From NCBI GenBank assembly GCA_041581635.1, contig JBFICW010000006.1, positions 1-64,000 on the forward strand: a stretch of DNA of 64,000 bases. Direction: 5' to 3'. Every line of letters starts with the position of its first letter. The stretch's first letter is position 1. Origin of the DNA: Porticoccus sp041581635. Lineage in GTDB: Bacteria > Pseudomonadota > Gammaproteobacteria > Pseudomonadales > Porticoccaceae. The translations under genes and the position numbers were made by a program. The notes under the pieces are model-generated. The model did no database searches and was not told where the DNA came from. It saw only the letters and a program-made list of their open reading frames with translations. Of this stretch, positions 1 to 9,752 are shown piece after piece.

Positions 1-141
1 ACGCTCTTTCTGCAGGTTGACGAGTTCCTCTTGTTGTTTGTGTAGTCTGGCTTTTTGGCTGCGCAACTTGAGATAGAGGTAAAAGGCATAACTACCAAGA
101 ACCATAATAATAACTATCCCAAGGATCACTAATAAATTCAT
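1..141 (-). CDS. Partial DUF2489-like small membrane protein (N-terminal 47 residues)
   Basis: Only the first 47 codons are present; the gene runs off the left edge. It starts with ATG and an N-terminal hydrophobic segment (about residues 3-23, MNLLVILGIVIIMVLGSYAF), followed by a basic, Gln/Glu-rich stretch that looks like the start of a coiled coil (LRSQKARLHKQQEEL). This fits a single-pass inner-membrane protein with a cytoplasmic helical domain, as in the DUF2489 family. The family call is from memory of the N-terminal pattern and is tentative. It lies 79 bases downstream of rmuC on the same strand and may be co-transcribed with it. No function is known to me. Confidence 0.6.
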   Translation of the reverse strand, partial: MNLLVILGIVIIMVLGSYAFYLYLKLRSQKARLHKQQEELVNLQKER

Positions 142-220
142 ATAATTCACGTAAATTTCTCTACCCAAGCGATATGTGGTGGGTAATTAATATTGGTTTT
201 ATAGCGTAGGAATTAGGGCG

Positions 221-1564
221 CTAGTCCTTCACTTCTCTCAATTGCGGAGTTTCATTCTGGTCTGTAGCCTCCTGAGTTAAATCCTCAGGCAATTGGCGCT
301 TGGTACGGGCGCCTAATTTTTTCATGTCCTCGAACTTTTTCACCAGATTTCCACGCCCATCGACCAGTCGTTTGCGAGTTTGCTCCCAGGCCCCTTGAGT
401 TTTATCGATATGACGTCCCAATTCGTCCAATGATTCCACCACCAGCACCAATTGATCGTAGAGCTTACCCGCTTCCGATGCGATCTTTTCGGCATTGCGA
501 TTCTGGTCTTCGTAGCGCCAAATGTTATGAATTGTCCTAAGTGTCGCCAGCAACGTCGTTGGGCTGACCAGAATAATACCTTTGTCATAGGCATCTCTGA
601 ACAAGGTGTGATCATGCTCCAGCGCCAACATAAATGCGGCTTCGATGGGGACAAAGATTAATACAAAATCCAGAGTATTAACCCCTTCCAGATCCTCGTA
701 GGCCTTGCGACTTAACCCTGAGATATGATTTCTAATTGAAAGGATATGCTGCTTGAGAAACTGCTGTTTTGGCACCGCATCTTCAGTCCGGCAATAACGT
801 TCATAATCAGTTAGGGAGACCTTGGCATCGATCACAATATCCCGCTGATCCGGCAGATGGATAATCACATCGGGATTTTTACGCCGCCCTTCATTATCCT
901 GTAACGCAACCTGAGTGTTATATTCACGCCCTTTGGTGAGTCCGGACTCTTCCAGAATACGCTCCAGGACCACCTCGCCCCAATTACCCTGAAACTTGCT
1001 GTCGCCCTTTAACGCATTGGCTAATTGAACCGCATCTTCACCTACCTGCTGAGCCTGTTTCTGTAATTCAACCACCTGCCCGATAAGTTTGTTACGTTCG
1101 GCGTTTTCTTTGTCGTAGGCATCTTCGACTTTTTTACGGAATGCCGTAATTTCAACGCGCAGTGGATCGATTGTAGAATTGAGCGCCTGCTGACTTTGCT
1201 GTGAAAACTGTTGAGAAAACTTTTCCTGTTTGGCATCAAAAATTCGGTTAGCGAGATTTTCAAACTCCTGGGTCAAGCTTTCTCGCGCCTGCCTGAGTAA
1301 CTGAAGCTGCTCCTCATACCGAGTCCGATCTGTCTCTAGCCGAGTTTCCAATGATGCCTTCTCACGGTTCAGAGAAGCGACTTCATGATCACGCTGTACC
1401 AGAGTTTGGGTAAGACTATCCACATCTTGAGCCAAACGCGCCATCGTTACATCGGTCGTCACCTGTTTTTTACTGCCCGCTAACCGAGTCAATAAAAAAA
1501 CAAGTGCGGCACCAAAGACAGTACCCACTATAAGAAGTATCAAATTTTGCCCACTGATAACCAT
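221..1564 (-). CDS. rmuC: DNA recombination protein RmuC
   Basis: RmuC is a membrane-anchored, nuclease-like protein that limits rearrangements at inverted repeats. The layout is typical: an N-terminal membrane helix (about residues 5-27), a long coiled coil (about 40-185), then the conserved core beginning with GNWGEVVLERILEESGL. A PD-(D/E)XK-like motif follows, with the Asp of NPDVIIHLP and the Asp/Lys of VIDAKVSL. The C-terminus is charged and probably unstructured. The frame is open to a TTG at 1588, but the ATG at 1564 has a GTGGG element 8 bases upstream and gives a normal membrane anchor, so I use it (447 aa). It is divergent from the AddB-like gene. Confidence 0.93.
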   Translation of the reverse strand: MVISGQNLILLIVGTVFGAALVFLLTRLAGSKKQVTTDVTMARLAQDVDSLTQTLVQRDHEVASLNREKASLETRLETDRTRYEEQLQLLRQARESLTQEFENLANRIFDAKQEKFSQQFSQQSQQALNSTIDPLRVEITAFRKKVEDAYDKENAERNKLIGQVVELQKQAQQVGEDAVQLANALKGDSKFQGNWGEVVLERILEESGLTKGREYNTQVALQDNEGRRKNPDVIIHLPDQRDIVIDAKVSLTDYERYCRTEDAVPKQQFLKQHILSIRNHISGLSRKAYEDLEGVNTLDFVLIFVPIEAAFMLALEHDHTLFRDAYDKGIILVSPTTLLATLRTIHNIWRYEDQNRNAEKIASEAGKLYDQLVLVVESLDELGRHIDKTQGAWEQTRKRLVDGRGNLVKKFEDMKKLGARTKRQLPEDLTQEATDQNETPQLREVKD

Positions 1565-1670
1565 GTAATAGACCCACTGCTTTAACAAACCAATTTAACC
1601 AAGATATATCCTAAATGGTGAAGGTTATGCGATCATTGGCAATCACACTAGGATAACAAAGATAACCCTC

Positions 1671-4409
1671 ATGATGCGCCCGCTTTTTGATATTGCCACG
1701 CTCAAGGACGACATTGAGGCAGGGGCTCTGATTCTCACGTCCAACAACCGTTTGGCAACAAAAATACAGCAAGCATGGGGGCAATATCAGCTGACATCAG
1801 GGAAAACCTGTTGGCCCCAGCCTGCTATTTATGCCATCGAAAACTGGATCGACGAGTGTTGGCAGCGCTGTTGCGATGCTGGCGTCGAGTGTGTGTCAGC
1901 AGGTACTGTCATTTCGCCCCAGGTAGAACAGTTTCTTTGGGAACAGGCTATTGATGAAGATCGGGGAAAACCAGACAACCTGATACCAGCCAGTTATGCC
2001 CGGCTGGCCAGTACAGCCTACTCCGTAGTTCAGCGCTGGAAGATTCCAATTGATCAATTACGGGACGAATCACCATTGTTCTATCAGTGGATCAACGATT
2101 TTCGTACCAAGCTGATCCAAAATAGGTTAATCACCGCTGCAGATCGAACCAATGCTGTCGTCAAAAGCTTTCAAAGTACAGCTCTAAGCTCTGATCGGCG
2201 TATTGTCATGGTGGGATTTGATAGCATCCCACCATTGTATTCAGCCCTGACAGAATCGGCCTCGAGCTCTGTAAGCATCATTCGCCAATTTATACCTGAA
2301 CAAAACCAGATTCATCAAGCTTCATTTCACGACGAACAACAGGAACTCGAGGCAGCTGCGGCCTGGGCAAAACATCACCAGGAAGTAGACCCTCATTGCA
2401 GAATCGGTATCGTTATTCCTGAATTGGCGAGAGTCAGGCAGCAAGTCGATCGTATTTTTCGTCATGCACTTGAGCCAAGTTATCGACTGCCAACCCAGGC
2501 AAGAATGGCAGCCCCCTTCAACATTTCGGCGGGTATACCCTTAAGTGAGGAGGCATTAATTGCTACGGCGCTACTGCTTCTTTCCCTAAACCGACAACAA
2601 TTGCCTTTAACTGATCTGTGCAAGCTACTTAACTCTCCTTTTTGGGGCAATGAACATATCTCTATAAGAGCTATCGCAGAACAACGTTTACGCAAGCTAG
2701 CCAAGCAAAACCTAAGGTGCAGTGAATTTCGTTACCAGGTTCACCTTGCTGATAAATCACTCGCTGCCGATGATTCAGACAAGGGGCATGAACCTCTTGT
2801 TTCAAACAGCCCAGATCTTGCGAACGCTGCGCCGACAACAGGTCTTGCCGCCAAACTTGAACGTGCTGAAGCACTTCGTCGCGAGGGCCCAAACAAAGCC
2901 AGTTTTTCCCATTGGCTAACGCTATTTCAACAACAACTCGAGGTTTTAGGTTGGCCGGGTGAACGCTCTGTAGATAGCATTGAATATCAACAACAACAGC
3001 ACTGGCTCAGAATGTGCGAGCACTATCTTTCCCTCGACGCACTTGGCATAGAGGTGTCCCTCATTGAGGCATTGCGGCAACTTCTTAAACTGACCAGCCA
3101 AACCGTGTTTCAGGCTGAAACAGACGATGCTTCCATTCAAATTCTAGGATTGCTAGAGAGCGCCAGCTTACGTTTTGACCACTTATGGGTAATGGGTATG
3201 GATGATGCACACTGGCCACAAGCCATTGCACCAAACCCTCTGCTACCGATTACGTTACAAAGAGAATTTCAAACACCCCGGTCGTCACCAGAGCGTGAAC
3301 TGGCATTAGCTCAACACCAAATTGCAGAGTTAAGAAAGGCCGCCAACAATACTATTTTTAGTTTCAGCCAGTTCGATACCAACCGTCTACGGCAAGCCAG
3401 TAGGTTAATAGCAGATTTGGAGGTACTACAACCTGACGATCTCCCACAGATCAATATGATTGACTCTGCCGCTACGGCACAGCTGGAACGGGTACCCTGT
3501 GAATTCGGGCCTCCCCTTGAGCTAAAAAATGAAGACGTAAAAGGTGGGAGTAGTATCTTCAGGGATCAGGCTGCCTGCCCTTTTAATGCCTTTGCTCGAC
3601 ATCGTCTCGGAGCATATGAACCACCAGAGCCAGTGCTGGGTCTCTCCAACATGGACAGAGGCTCGTTGCTCCACGATTGTCTCGAAAACCTATGGCAGCA
3701 GCTCGGCAGCCAACAAAAACTACTGACCATGCCTGATGAAGAAATTTTGCATCTTATCGGTCAAGTTGTTACCGCCACACTCCTACGGTGGACAAAAAAG
3801 CGACCCGATTTATTTGGCCAACAGTTTACCTCCATTGAAAAACAGCGGTTGGTCAACATACTCCACCAGTGGCTTGAACTTGAAAAAGAACGACCACCCT
3901 TTAGCGTTATAGCTTTCGAGGCAAACGTAGAAACTGAGTTTGCCGGGTTACCACTCAGACTGATCATCGATCGTATTGATCAACTCGGTGATGGCCAGCT
4001 GATGATTATTGACTACAAAACGGGAAAGGCCAGTACCAACAGCTGGCTTGGCGATCGTCCAGAGCAACCTCAAATACCACTTTATGTACTTTGTAGCGAT
4101 AACCCGGTAGCGGCAGCAACCTTTGCCGTTATCAATGTCGCTCAGCAACAATTTGTGGGATTTTCACAGTCTCCGGACCTACTTCCGGGTATACAGCCGC
4201 CCGGGAGAAAAAATGAGCCAGAAAACTGGAATGCATTGTTATCTCAATGGCAGGAATCGTTGACAACACTTGCAACGGAATTCAAAACCGCCTATGCACC
4301 GGTTAAATTTTACAACCCCGGGGTCAGCCAATTCCAACAGGAACTTGAACCACTCAACCGTATCGCCGAGATGCCTAATAACATCACCAGAGGGGAGCCG
4401 ACGTCATGA
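1671..4409 (+). CDS. AddB-like PD-(D/E)XK nuclease (probable DNA repair protein)
   Basis: First gene of a two-gene helicase/nuclease operon; its stop overlaps the next start (ATGA). The 912-residue length and organisation fit the AddB-related family of beta- and gammaproteobacteria (TIGR03623-like). The N-terminal helicase-like part has no usable Walker A (LILTSNNRLATKIQQ). The C-terminal nuclease has the motif LIIDRID...MIIDYKTG at about residues 763-785, giving the acidic residues and Lys expected of PD-(D/E)XK enzymes. A conserved Cys of AddB-type clusters is present (QAACPFNAFARHRLG, about residue 636), but the C-terminal cysteine triad I expect is replaced (see findings). Likely role: double-strand-end resection with the AddA-like partner. 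There is no strong Shine-Dalgarno; ATG codons at 1671 and 1674 are both possible. Confidence 0.85.
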   Translation: MMRPLFDIATLKDDIEAGALILTSNNRLATKIQQAWGQYQLTSGKTCWPQPAIYAIENWIDECWQRCCDAGVECVSAGTVISPQVEQFLWEQAIDEDRGKPDNLIPASYARLASTAYSVVQRWKIPIDQLRDESPLFYQWINDFRTKLIQNRLITAADRTNAVVKSFQSTALSSDRRIVMVGFDSIPPLYSALTESASSSVSIIRQFIPEQNQIHQASFHDEQQELEAAAAWAKHHQEVDPHCRIGIVIPELARVRQQVDRIFRHALEPSYRLPTQARMAAPFNISAGIPLSEEALIATALLLLSLNRQQLPLTDLCKLLNSPFWGNEHISIRAIAEQRLRKLAKQNLRCSEFRYQVHLADKSLAADDSDKGHEPLVSNSPDLANAAPTTGLAAKLERAEALRREGPNKASFSHWLTLFQQQLEVLGWPGERSVDSIEYQQQQHWLRMCEHYLSLDALGIEVSLIEALRQLLKLTSQTVFQAETDDASIQILGLLESASLRFDHLWVMGMDDAHWPQAIAPNPLLPITLQREFQTPRSSPERELALAQHQIAELRKAANNTIFSFSQFDTNRLRQASRLIADLEVLQPDDLPQINMIDSAATAQLERVPCEFGPPLELKNEDVKGGSSIFRDQAACPFNAFARHRLGAYEPPEPVLGLSNMDRGSLLHDCLENLWQQLGSQQKLLTMPDEEILHLIGQVVTATLLRWTKKRPDLFGQQFTSIEKQRLVNILHQWLELEKERPPFSVIAFEANVETEFAGLPLRLIIDRIDQLGDGQLMIIDYKTGKASTNSWLGDRPEQPQIPLYVLCSDNPVAAATFAVINVAQQQFVGFSQSPDLLPGIQPPGRKNEPENWNALLSQWQESLTTLATEFKTAYAPVKFYNPGVSQFQQELEPLNRIAEMPNNITRGEPTS

Positions 4410-7400
4410 CGGTTGCCGACTTACCCCAACGTCAGCAGGCGCTTGATCCTCAACGTTCCTTTGCTGTATCAGCGCCAGCCGGTTCGGGAAAAACTGAACT
4501 TCTCATCCAGCGAGTTCTGCGATTACTAGCGCTAGTAGATGAACCCGAGGAAATTCTCTGCATGACGTTCACCCGCAAGGCTGCGGGAGAAATGCAGCAA
4601 CGAATTCTAGAAGCACTGACCAAGGCTGCTAATAACGACCAGCCACAAAATAGCCACCAACAAATCACTTTTGGTTTAGCTAAACAAGCGCTCCAACAAA
4701 ACCAAAATAACAATTGGATGCTGCTTGAAAACCCTAACCGCATTCGAATACAGACGATTGATGGATTCAGCCTGAACCTGGCCCAGCAACTTGCAATAGA
4801 AAGTCGCTTTGGCGATTACTCCGAACCTCTGGACGACCCATTACCTGTCTACAGAGAGGCTATCGCTGAAGTCTTACTGCCAACACTTGAGCAACAGAGC
4901 AAACTGGGCAAATCCATTGCTTCCTTGCTTCATCACCTCGATAACGACCTCAACAAACTGGAACAGCTGCTTATAAATTTGTTGGGCAAGCGTGAACAGT
5001 GGTTAGGCCACCTATTTGAATCCCGAGATGCCAGGCGCTATCTAGAAACTTTTTTAAATCAGGTCATTGAGGAGACATTGTCTGAAGCACACCAGCTGCT
5101 GTCTGCCTTTGGTAGTGATCTTTCCATGCTTGCTGACTATGCTGCCAGCCAATTACCCGACGACAAACAACATTTGGCTATCAACTCTTGTCTAGGGATA
5201 ACTCAACTTCCAGAAAGTAGTTGTAGTGATCTCAAATGCTGGCAAGGGCTCTGCGAATTATTACTCACAGGAACCCATGACTGGCGAAAACAGCTAAACA
5301 AAAATGTTGGCTTTCCCACAGAAACCCACCTAGGTGACAAGACCTTCGCCAAAGCGCAAAAGGACGCAATGGGAACGCTGATCGGCGAATTACAATCGAT
5401 TCCAGGTCTACGAGACACACTTGAAGATATTCGCTTTCTTCCACCAAGCGAATACAACGACAAGCAATGGGAAATATTGGATGCACTCACGGAACTACTT
5501 CCCGCTCTAGCCGCACAATTGAGTCTGGTGTTCCAACAGAAACAAGTCTGTGATTTTACCGAAATAACGCTTGCGGCACTGCGATCTCTCGGAACAGAAG
5601 ATGAACCAACTGATTTGGGGTTAAAACTTGATTATCAAATCAAACATATACTGACCGATGAATTTCAGGATACATCCTCTGTTCAATTTAACATCTTACG
5701 GAGACTGACCGCAGGCTGGCAGCCAAATGATGGGCGAAGCCTATTTATTGTGGGGGATGCAATGCAATCTCTCTATGGCTTTCGCAATGCCAATGTTGGA
5801 CTGTTTCTCGAGGCTCGGAGTTTGCCCATTGGCAATCTACGTCTAGAGCCTCTGGATCTTCAGGTTAACTTTCGCTCACAAGCAGGCATTATTAATTGGG
5901 TTAATCACGCGTTTAACACTGCATTCCCAGCCAGTGACAATGTTAGCCGTGGAGCCGTGAGCTATACACCGTCCCTCGCCCACCATCCAGACCTTAAAAA
6001 TGAAGCGGTCACCATTGATGCATTTGTCAATTACCCCGATCGCCAGGGAGAAGCCGACCATGTTGTACGCTTGGTCGACGAAGCCAAACAGCAATCTCCA
6101 GATGGATCTATCGCCATTTTGGTACGAAATAGAACCCATTTACCGGATATTTTACATGCCCTCCAAGATGCGGGACACCGGTGGCAGGCAACTGATATAG
6201 ACCCTCTCGGTAAACGGATGCCAGTGATTGACCTAATGTCTCTCACCCGAGCCATGCTTTCCCCTGCAGACCGAATTGCCTGGCTAGCAATTTTACGTGC
6301 ACCTTGGTGCGGATTGAATCTGAACGATTTGTTTCTGGTAGCCAATACCACGCTGCCTAAACACAATCCCAAGGCTAACGGAGAACGCTACCCTCTATTA
6401 TTGTTGAATATTCTGCATTTCAGAGAAATTTCAAACTTATCCATAGAGGGAAAGCAGATATTAGATCGCGTCAGCCACGTTTTAAAACTAGGATGGGAGA
6501 ACCGCTATCGTAAACCACTACGCACCTGGATTGAGGGTATCTGGGTCATGCTTGGAGGCGTAGAGTCACTGTCCTCCTCAACCGCTCTTCAGCAGTGCCA
6601 TCAGTACCTGGGTTTACTCGAACAACATGAAACGAATGGAACCATTCAAGACTGGCGTGCTTTTGAAAAAGCCGTCCAATCGCTCTATGCCAAGCCTGAT
6701 CAAATGGCTGACCCCAACCTTCATGTCATGACAATTCATAAGGCAAAAGGGCTTGAATTCGATACGGTGATTATCCCCGGTCTTAATCGAAAACCTCGTG
6801 GTGATGACAAACAATTAATACTCTGGCAGGAACGCGTTGGACTAAACGGGGAAAACCAACTCATCATTGGCCCTCTTGAACAAGCCGGTCAAGATGCCGA
6901 CCCGCTTTTCCAATACCTCCAAAGGGAACAAAAACTTAAGGGGCAATTGGAAAAAGCCCGTGTACTTTATGTGGGTGCCACACGAGCTATCAAGCAACTA
7001 CACCTACTGTACACTAAGGAAGAGAACAAGAAACCGACCTCAAACAGCTTACTGGAAAGTTTATGGCCGGCCATTAATCACCAGAGCGTTGAAATCCACA
7101 GCCATTATTATCAACCCGATCATGCAAGCTTGGATAACCCGGCTCCCTCTATCGCGATCCCGGAATTAAATAGCTTGCAACGGCTGCCCGCTAGCTGGGT
7201 TTCATCCAGTACTATGAATACTGTATTGGATAATAATTTCGACCCCATCGATCCAGGTAATAAGAACAGTAATCTAGTACCGCCGCTCGAGACCAACCCA
7301 TCGTCACGTCACACAGGAACAGTGCTCCACCGAATATTACGCCAAATAGTTTCTGAGGGGCTGTCGACCTGGAGCGCGGATAAAATTAAACAGCGACGCC

Positions 7401-7813
7401 CCTTCTGGGACATCCAGCTTCGTCAATTGGGTGTTTATCAGACGAATGAACCTCTGTGCATTTTAGAGAGAGCGATTAACAAATGTCTTACCGATGATAA
7501 GGCTAAATGGCTGCTGGACGATCGACATCCACAGAGCCAATGTGAATACGCAGTTGGCTTTTATTCACAACATGGTGGATCTAAAACAGCCATCGTGGAT
7601 AGAACGTTTGTCACCGATGGCGTGCGTTGGATTATTGATTACAAGACAGCAGAACCCGATGAAGATGAGCCCTTGGAAGCATTTATTCAGCGTCAAATAA
7701 GCCAATACAAGGGGCAGTTAAATAATTATGCCGAGATCTTCAGACAAATGAGTGACACGCCTATTAAAAAAGCACTTTATTTTCCGCTCATCAGTCGCCT
7801 TGAGGTTATTTAA
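4406..7813 (+). CDS. UvrD/AddA-like superfamily 1 helicase with C-terminal nuclease domain
   Basis: A 1135-residue ATP-dependent DNA helicase-nuclease. Superfamily 1 motifs occur in order: Walker A SAPAGSGKTELL (about residue 22), FTRKAAGEM, motif II DEFQDTS, motif III VGDAMQSLYGFRNA, motif IV VNFRSQAGI, motif V TIHKAKGLEFDTV and motif VI ARVLYVGATRA. The C-terminus has the RecB/AddA nuclease layout: GTVLHRILRQ, then VDRTFVTDGVRWIIDYKT with the catalytic Asp and Lys. It overlaps the AddB-like gene by 4 bases with GGGGAG upstream, so the two are translationally coupled and probably form a heterodimer. It could replace or supplement RecBCD; that is inference, since the rest of the genome is not visible. 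Confidence 0.9.
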   Translation: MTVADLPQRQQALDPQRSFAVSAPAGSGKTELLIQRVLRLLALVDEPEEILCMTFTRKAAGEMQQRILEALTKAANNDQPQNSHQQITFGLAKQALQQNQNNNWMLLENPNRIRIQTIDGFSLNLAQQLAIESRFGDYSEPLDDPLPVYREAIAEVLLPTLEQQSKLGKSIASLLHHLDNDLNKLEQLLINLLGKREQWLGHLFESRDARRYLETFLNQVIEETLSEAHQLLSAFGSDLSMLADYAASQLPDDKQHLAINSCLGITQLPESSCSDLKCWQGLCELLLTGTHDWRKQLNKNVGFPTETHLGDKTFAKAQKDAMGTLIGELQSIPGLRDTLEDIRFLPPSEYNDKQWEILDALTELLPALAAQLSLVFQQKQVCDFTEITLAALRSLGTEDEPTDLGLKLDYQIKHILTDEFQDTSSVQFNILRRLTAGWQPNDGRSLFIVGDAMQSLYGFRNANVGLFLEARSLPIGNLRLEPLDLQVNFRSQAGIINWVNHAFNTAFPASDNVSRGAVSYTPSLAHHPDLKNEAVTIDAFVNYPDRQGEADHVVRLVDEAKQQSPDGSIAILVRNRTHLPDILHALQDAGHRWQATDIDPLGKRMPVIDLMSLTRAMLSPADRIAWLAILRAPWCGLNLNDLFLVANTTLPKHNPKANGERYPLLLLNILHFREISNLSIEGKQILDRVSHVLKLGWENRYRKPLRTWIEGIWVMLGGVESLSSSTALQQCHQYLGLLEQHETNGTIQDWRAFEKAVQSLYAKPDQMADPNLHVMTIHKAKGLEFDTVIIPGLNRKPRGDDKQLILWQERVGLNGENQLIIGPLEQAGQDADPLFQYLQREQKLKGQLEKARVLYVGATRAIKQLHLLYTKEENKKPTSNSLLESLWPAINHQSVEIHSHYYQPDHASLDNPAPSIAIPELNSLQRLPASWVSSSTMNTVLDNNFDPIDPGNKNSNLVPPLETNPSSRHTGTVLHRILRQIVSEGLSTWSADKIKQRRPFWDIQLRQLGVYQTNEPLCILERAINKCLTDDKAKWLLDDRHPQSQCEYAVGFYSQHGGSKTAIVDRTFVTDGVRWIIDYKTAEPDEDEPLEAFIQRQISQYKGQLNNYAEIFRQMSDTPIKKALYFPLISRLEVI

Positions 7814-7944
7814 AGGGTAATTTTCATCGCTACCACTATTCTCACTTGAATCTTCTTCGCTGTAAGCCAAGGAATACCCCAAACCGAGACATTTGATGTA
7901 GAATGCAAGGCTTGATATGAACATTTTTTTAGTGTGGAAAGTAA

Positions 7945-9015
7945 ATGACACAAGCTGTTGAAAACATCAACATCCGCTCTCAGGATGTACTGGTGACCCC
8001 AAAGAACCTGAAGAAAGAGATTCCGGTAAGTAGCGCTGCCCTTAAGACTATCACGGATGGTCGCAGTACAATCCAGAACATACTCGACAGGAAAGATCAC
8101 CGCATCCTCGTGGTTATTGGCCCCTGCTCCATCCACGATATTAAAGCGGCCAAAGATTATGCCAACCGCTTAAAGACATTAGCAAAGGAAGTCGATGATA
8201 CGCTCTTCGTTGTCATGCGTGTGTATTTTGAAAAACCTCGCACCACTACGGGCTGGAAAGGGTTAATCAATGACCCTTACCTCAATGACTCATTTAAAAT
8301 CACTGATGGTCTTCATGTGGGTCGTCAGCTGTTGCTTGATGTTGCCGAATTAGGGCTGCCTACTGCCACGGAAGCACTAGACCCTATTTCTCCTCAATAT
8401 ATGCAAGATTTAATCTCCTGGTCTGCGATTGGAGCCAGAACAACAGAGTCTCAAACTCACCGTGAAATGGCCTCGGGGCTATCCTCTACTGTGGGCTTTA
8501 AGAATGGCACCGATGGCAGCCTTACCGTCGCCATCAATGCCCTACAGTCTGTAGCCAGCCCCCACCGCTTTCTGGGCATTAATTCCGATGGCAGCGTATC
8601 GGTGATAACCACAGCAGGAAATCCCTATGCACACGTGGTGCTGCGAGGTGGTGACGGCAAACCAAATTATGATTCTGTCAGTGTATCGCTTGCCGAGCAG
8701 GAACTGAGCAATGCCGGAATTGCTGCAAACATCATGGTGGATTGCAGTCATGCCAATTCCAACAAGAATCACGAACTACAGCCTTTGGTTATGGAAAACG
8801 TGACTAATCAAATTCTTGAGGGTAACAAATCTATTATTGGCATCATGGTTGAAAGTAACCTGAAAGCCGGCAATCAAAAAATTACCGCGAACCTGGATGA
8901 TCTTGAATATGGCGTTTCTATAACCGATGCATGTATTGATTGGGAAACAACGGAAAAAGCTTTGCGGGATATGCGAGAAAAGCTGAAAGACATCTTGCCT
9001 GGCCGAACAAAATAG
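7945..9015 (+). CDS. aroG: Class I 3-deoxy-7-phosphoheptulonate (DAHP) synthase
   Basis: Condenses phosphoenolpyruvate and erythrose 4-phosphate in the first step of the shikimate pathway (chorismate, aromatic amino acids), in the cytoplasm. The 356-residue length is normal for the AroF/G/H class. Signatures are VIGPCSIHD (about residue 53), EKPRTTTGWKGL, GARTTESQTHREMASGLS, GFKNGTDG and MVDCSHANSNK near the C-terminus, covering substrate and metal-binding residues. I cannot tell from sequence which aromatic amino acid inhibits it, so the aroG label is generic. It is a single gene with its own upstream region (130 bases after the helicase operon) and ends in a strong terminator. I saw no obvious TyrR-type operator. 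Confidence 0.95.
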   Translation: MTQAVENINIRSQDVLVTPKNLKKEIPVSSAALKTITDGRSTIQNILDRKDHRILVVIGPCSIHDIKAAKDYANRLKTLAKEVDDTLFVVMRVYFEKPRTTTGWKGLINDPYLNDSFKITDGLHVGRQLLLDVAELGLPTATEALDPISPQYMQDLISWSAIGARTTESQTHREMASGLSSTVGFKNGTDGSLTVAINALQSVASPHRFLGINSDGSVSVITTAGNPYAHVVLRGGDGKPNYDSVSVSLAEQELSNAGIAANIMVDCSHANSNKNHELQPLVMENVTNQILEGNKSIIGIMVESNLKAGNQKITANLDDLEYGVSITDACIDWETTEKALRDMREKLKDILPGRTK

Positions 9016-9040
9016 CGGTCACAAGAGCTTTTAGAGAATA

Positions 9041-9069
9041 AAAAAACGGGCCTTAGAGCCCGTTTTTTT
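9041..9069. terminator. Bidirectional intrinsic terminator between aroG and a tetR gene
   Basis: A perfect hairpin with a CGGGC/GCCCG core (9047-9051 with 9058-9062) and a 6-base loop is flanked by six A residues on the left and seven T residues on the right. It can therefore end transcription in both directions, serving aroG on the plus strand and the convergent TetR gene on the minus strand. Confidence 0.93.
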
Positions 9070-9080
9070 ATGACAGTGTT

Positions 9081-9662
9081 TTATAAAACCAAACTATCTA
9101 ATGTAGTATCAATAACCTTTTTCAAGGCACTTCTATCGGAACCCATTTTGGACAGCGACCGTAACCCGGAAATCATAGCCAGCAAATAATCAGCCTGGGC
9201 ATCAATGTCCTTTTTCTCGTCAATCATGCCCTTATCACGAGCTTCTATTAACCTATTTACAAACAGTTCACGCACCTCGCGTAAATATTCTCCAGCTTCA
9301 CTGGCGATTTCCGGCGAAGTATTGCTTAGCTCTGAAACAGTATTAAACAATAGGCAACCATTAGAAAGGCTCACATCTTCGTTAATGAACTTACTGTAAT
9401 AAAATGACCTAATGGCCTGAATTGGATCTTCGATACCAATTAATGTAGAGGAATGTAAACCCTCACGGCTTCTTGCATAACAGGCCATGGCTTCCGAAAA
9501 AAGGTTATCTTTATTGCCAAAAGTGGCATAGAGGCTACTACGGTTAATCCCCATAACGGCTATCAGCTTACTGATAGAACTTGCGTTATATCCATCAGAC
9601 CAAAATAAATCCAAAGCCTTTGTGACAACTTCATTGCGATCAAACTCTCGCAACCTAGACAT
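9081..9662 (-). CDS. TetR/AcrR family transcriptional regulator
   Basis: A 193-residue protein with an N-terminal TetR helix-turn-helix (about residues 8-50: ALDLFWSDGYNASSISKLI followed by INRSSLYATFGNKDNLF). The C-terminal ligand-binding domain contains GCLLFNTVSELS, a stretch I associate with TetR proteins such as those controlling reductases or efflux genes. The ligand is unknown. No obvious target gene is adjacent: upstream on the same strand is nfuA and downstream, convergent, is aroG. An imperfect inverted repeat (CAGGCAA-AAAA-TTACCTA, 9675-9692) lies between its start and nfuA and could be an autoregulatory operator, but this is weak. Confidence 0.9.
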   Translation of the reverse strand: MSRLREFDRNEVVTKALDLFWSDGYNASSISKLIAVMGINRSSLYATFGNKDNLFSEAMACYARSREGLHSSTLIGIEDPIQAIRSFYYSKFINEDVSLSNGCLLFNTVSELSNTSPEIASEAGEYLREVRELFVNRLIEARDKGMIDEKKDIDAQADYLLAMISGLRSLSKMGSDRSALKKVIDTTLDSLVL

Positions 9663-9752
9663 ATGCTCTCCTTGCAGGCAAAAAATTACCTACTTGGCAT
9701 TATTACACTCAACACCCAGCATAAGTGAAAAGATAACTATGTCACAAGGGTA

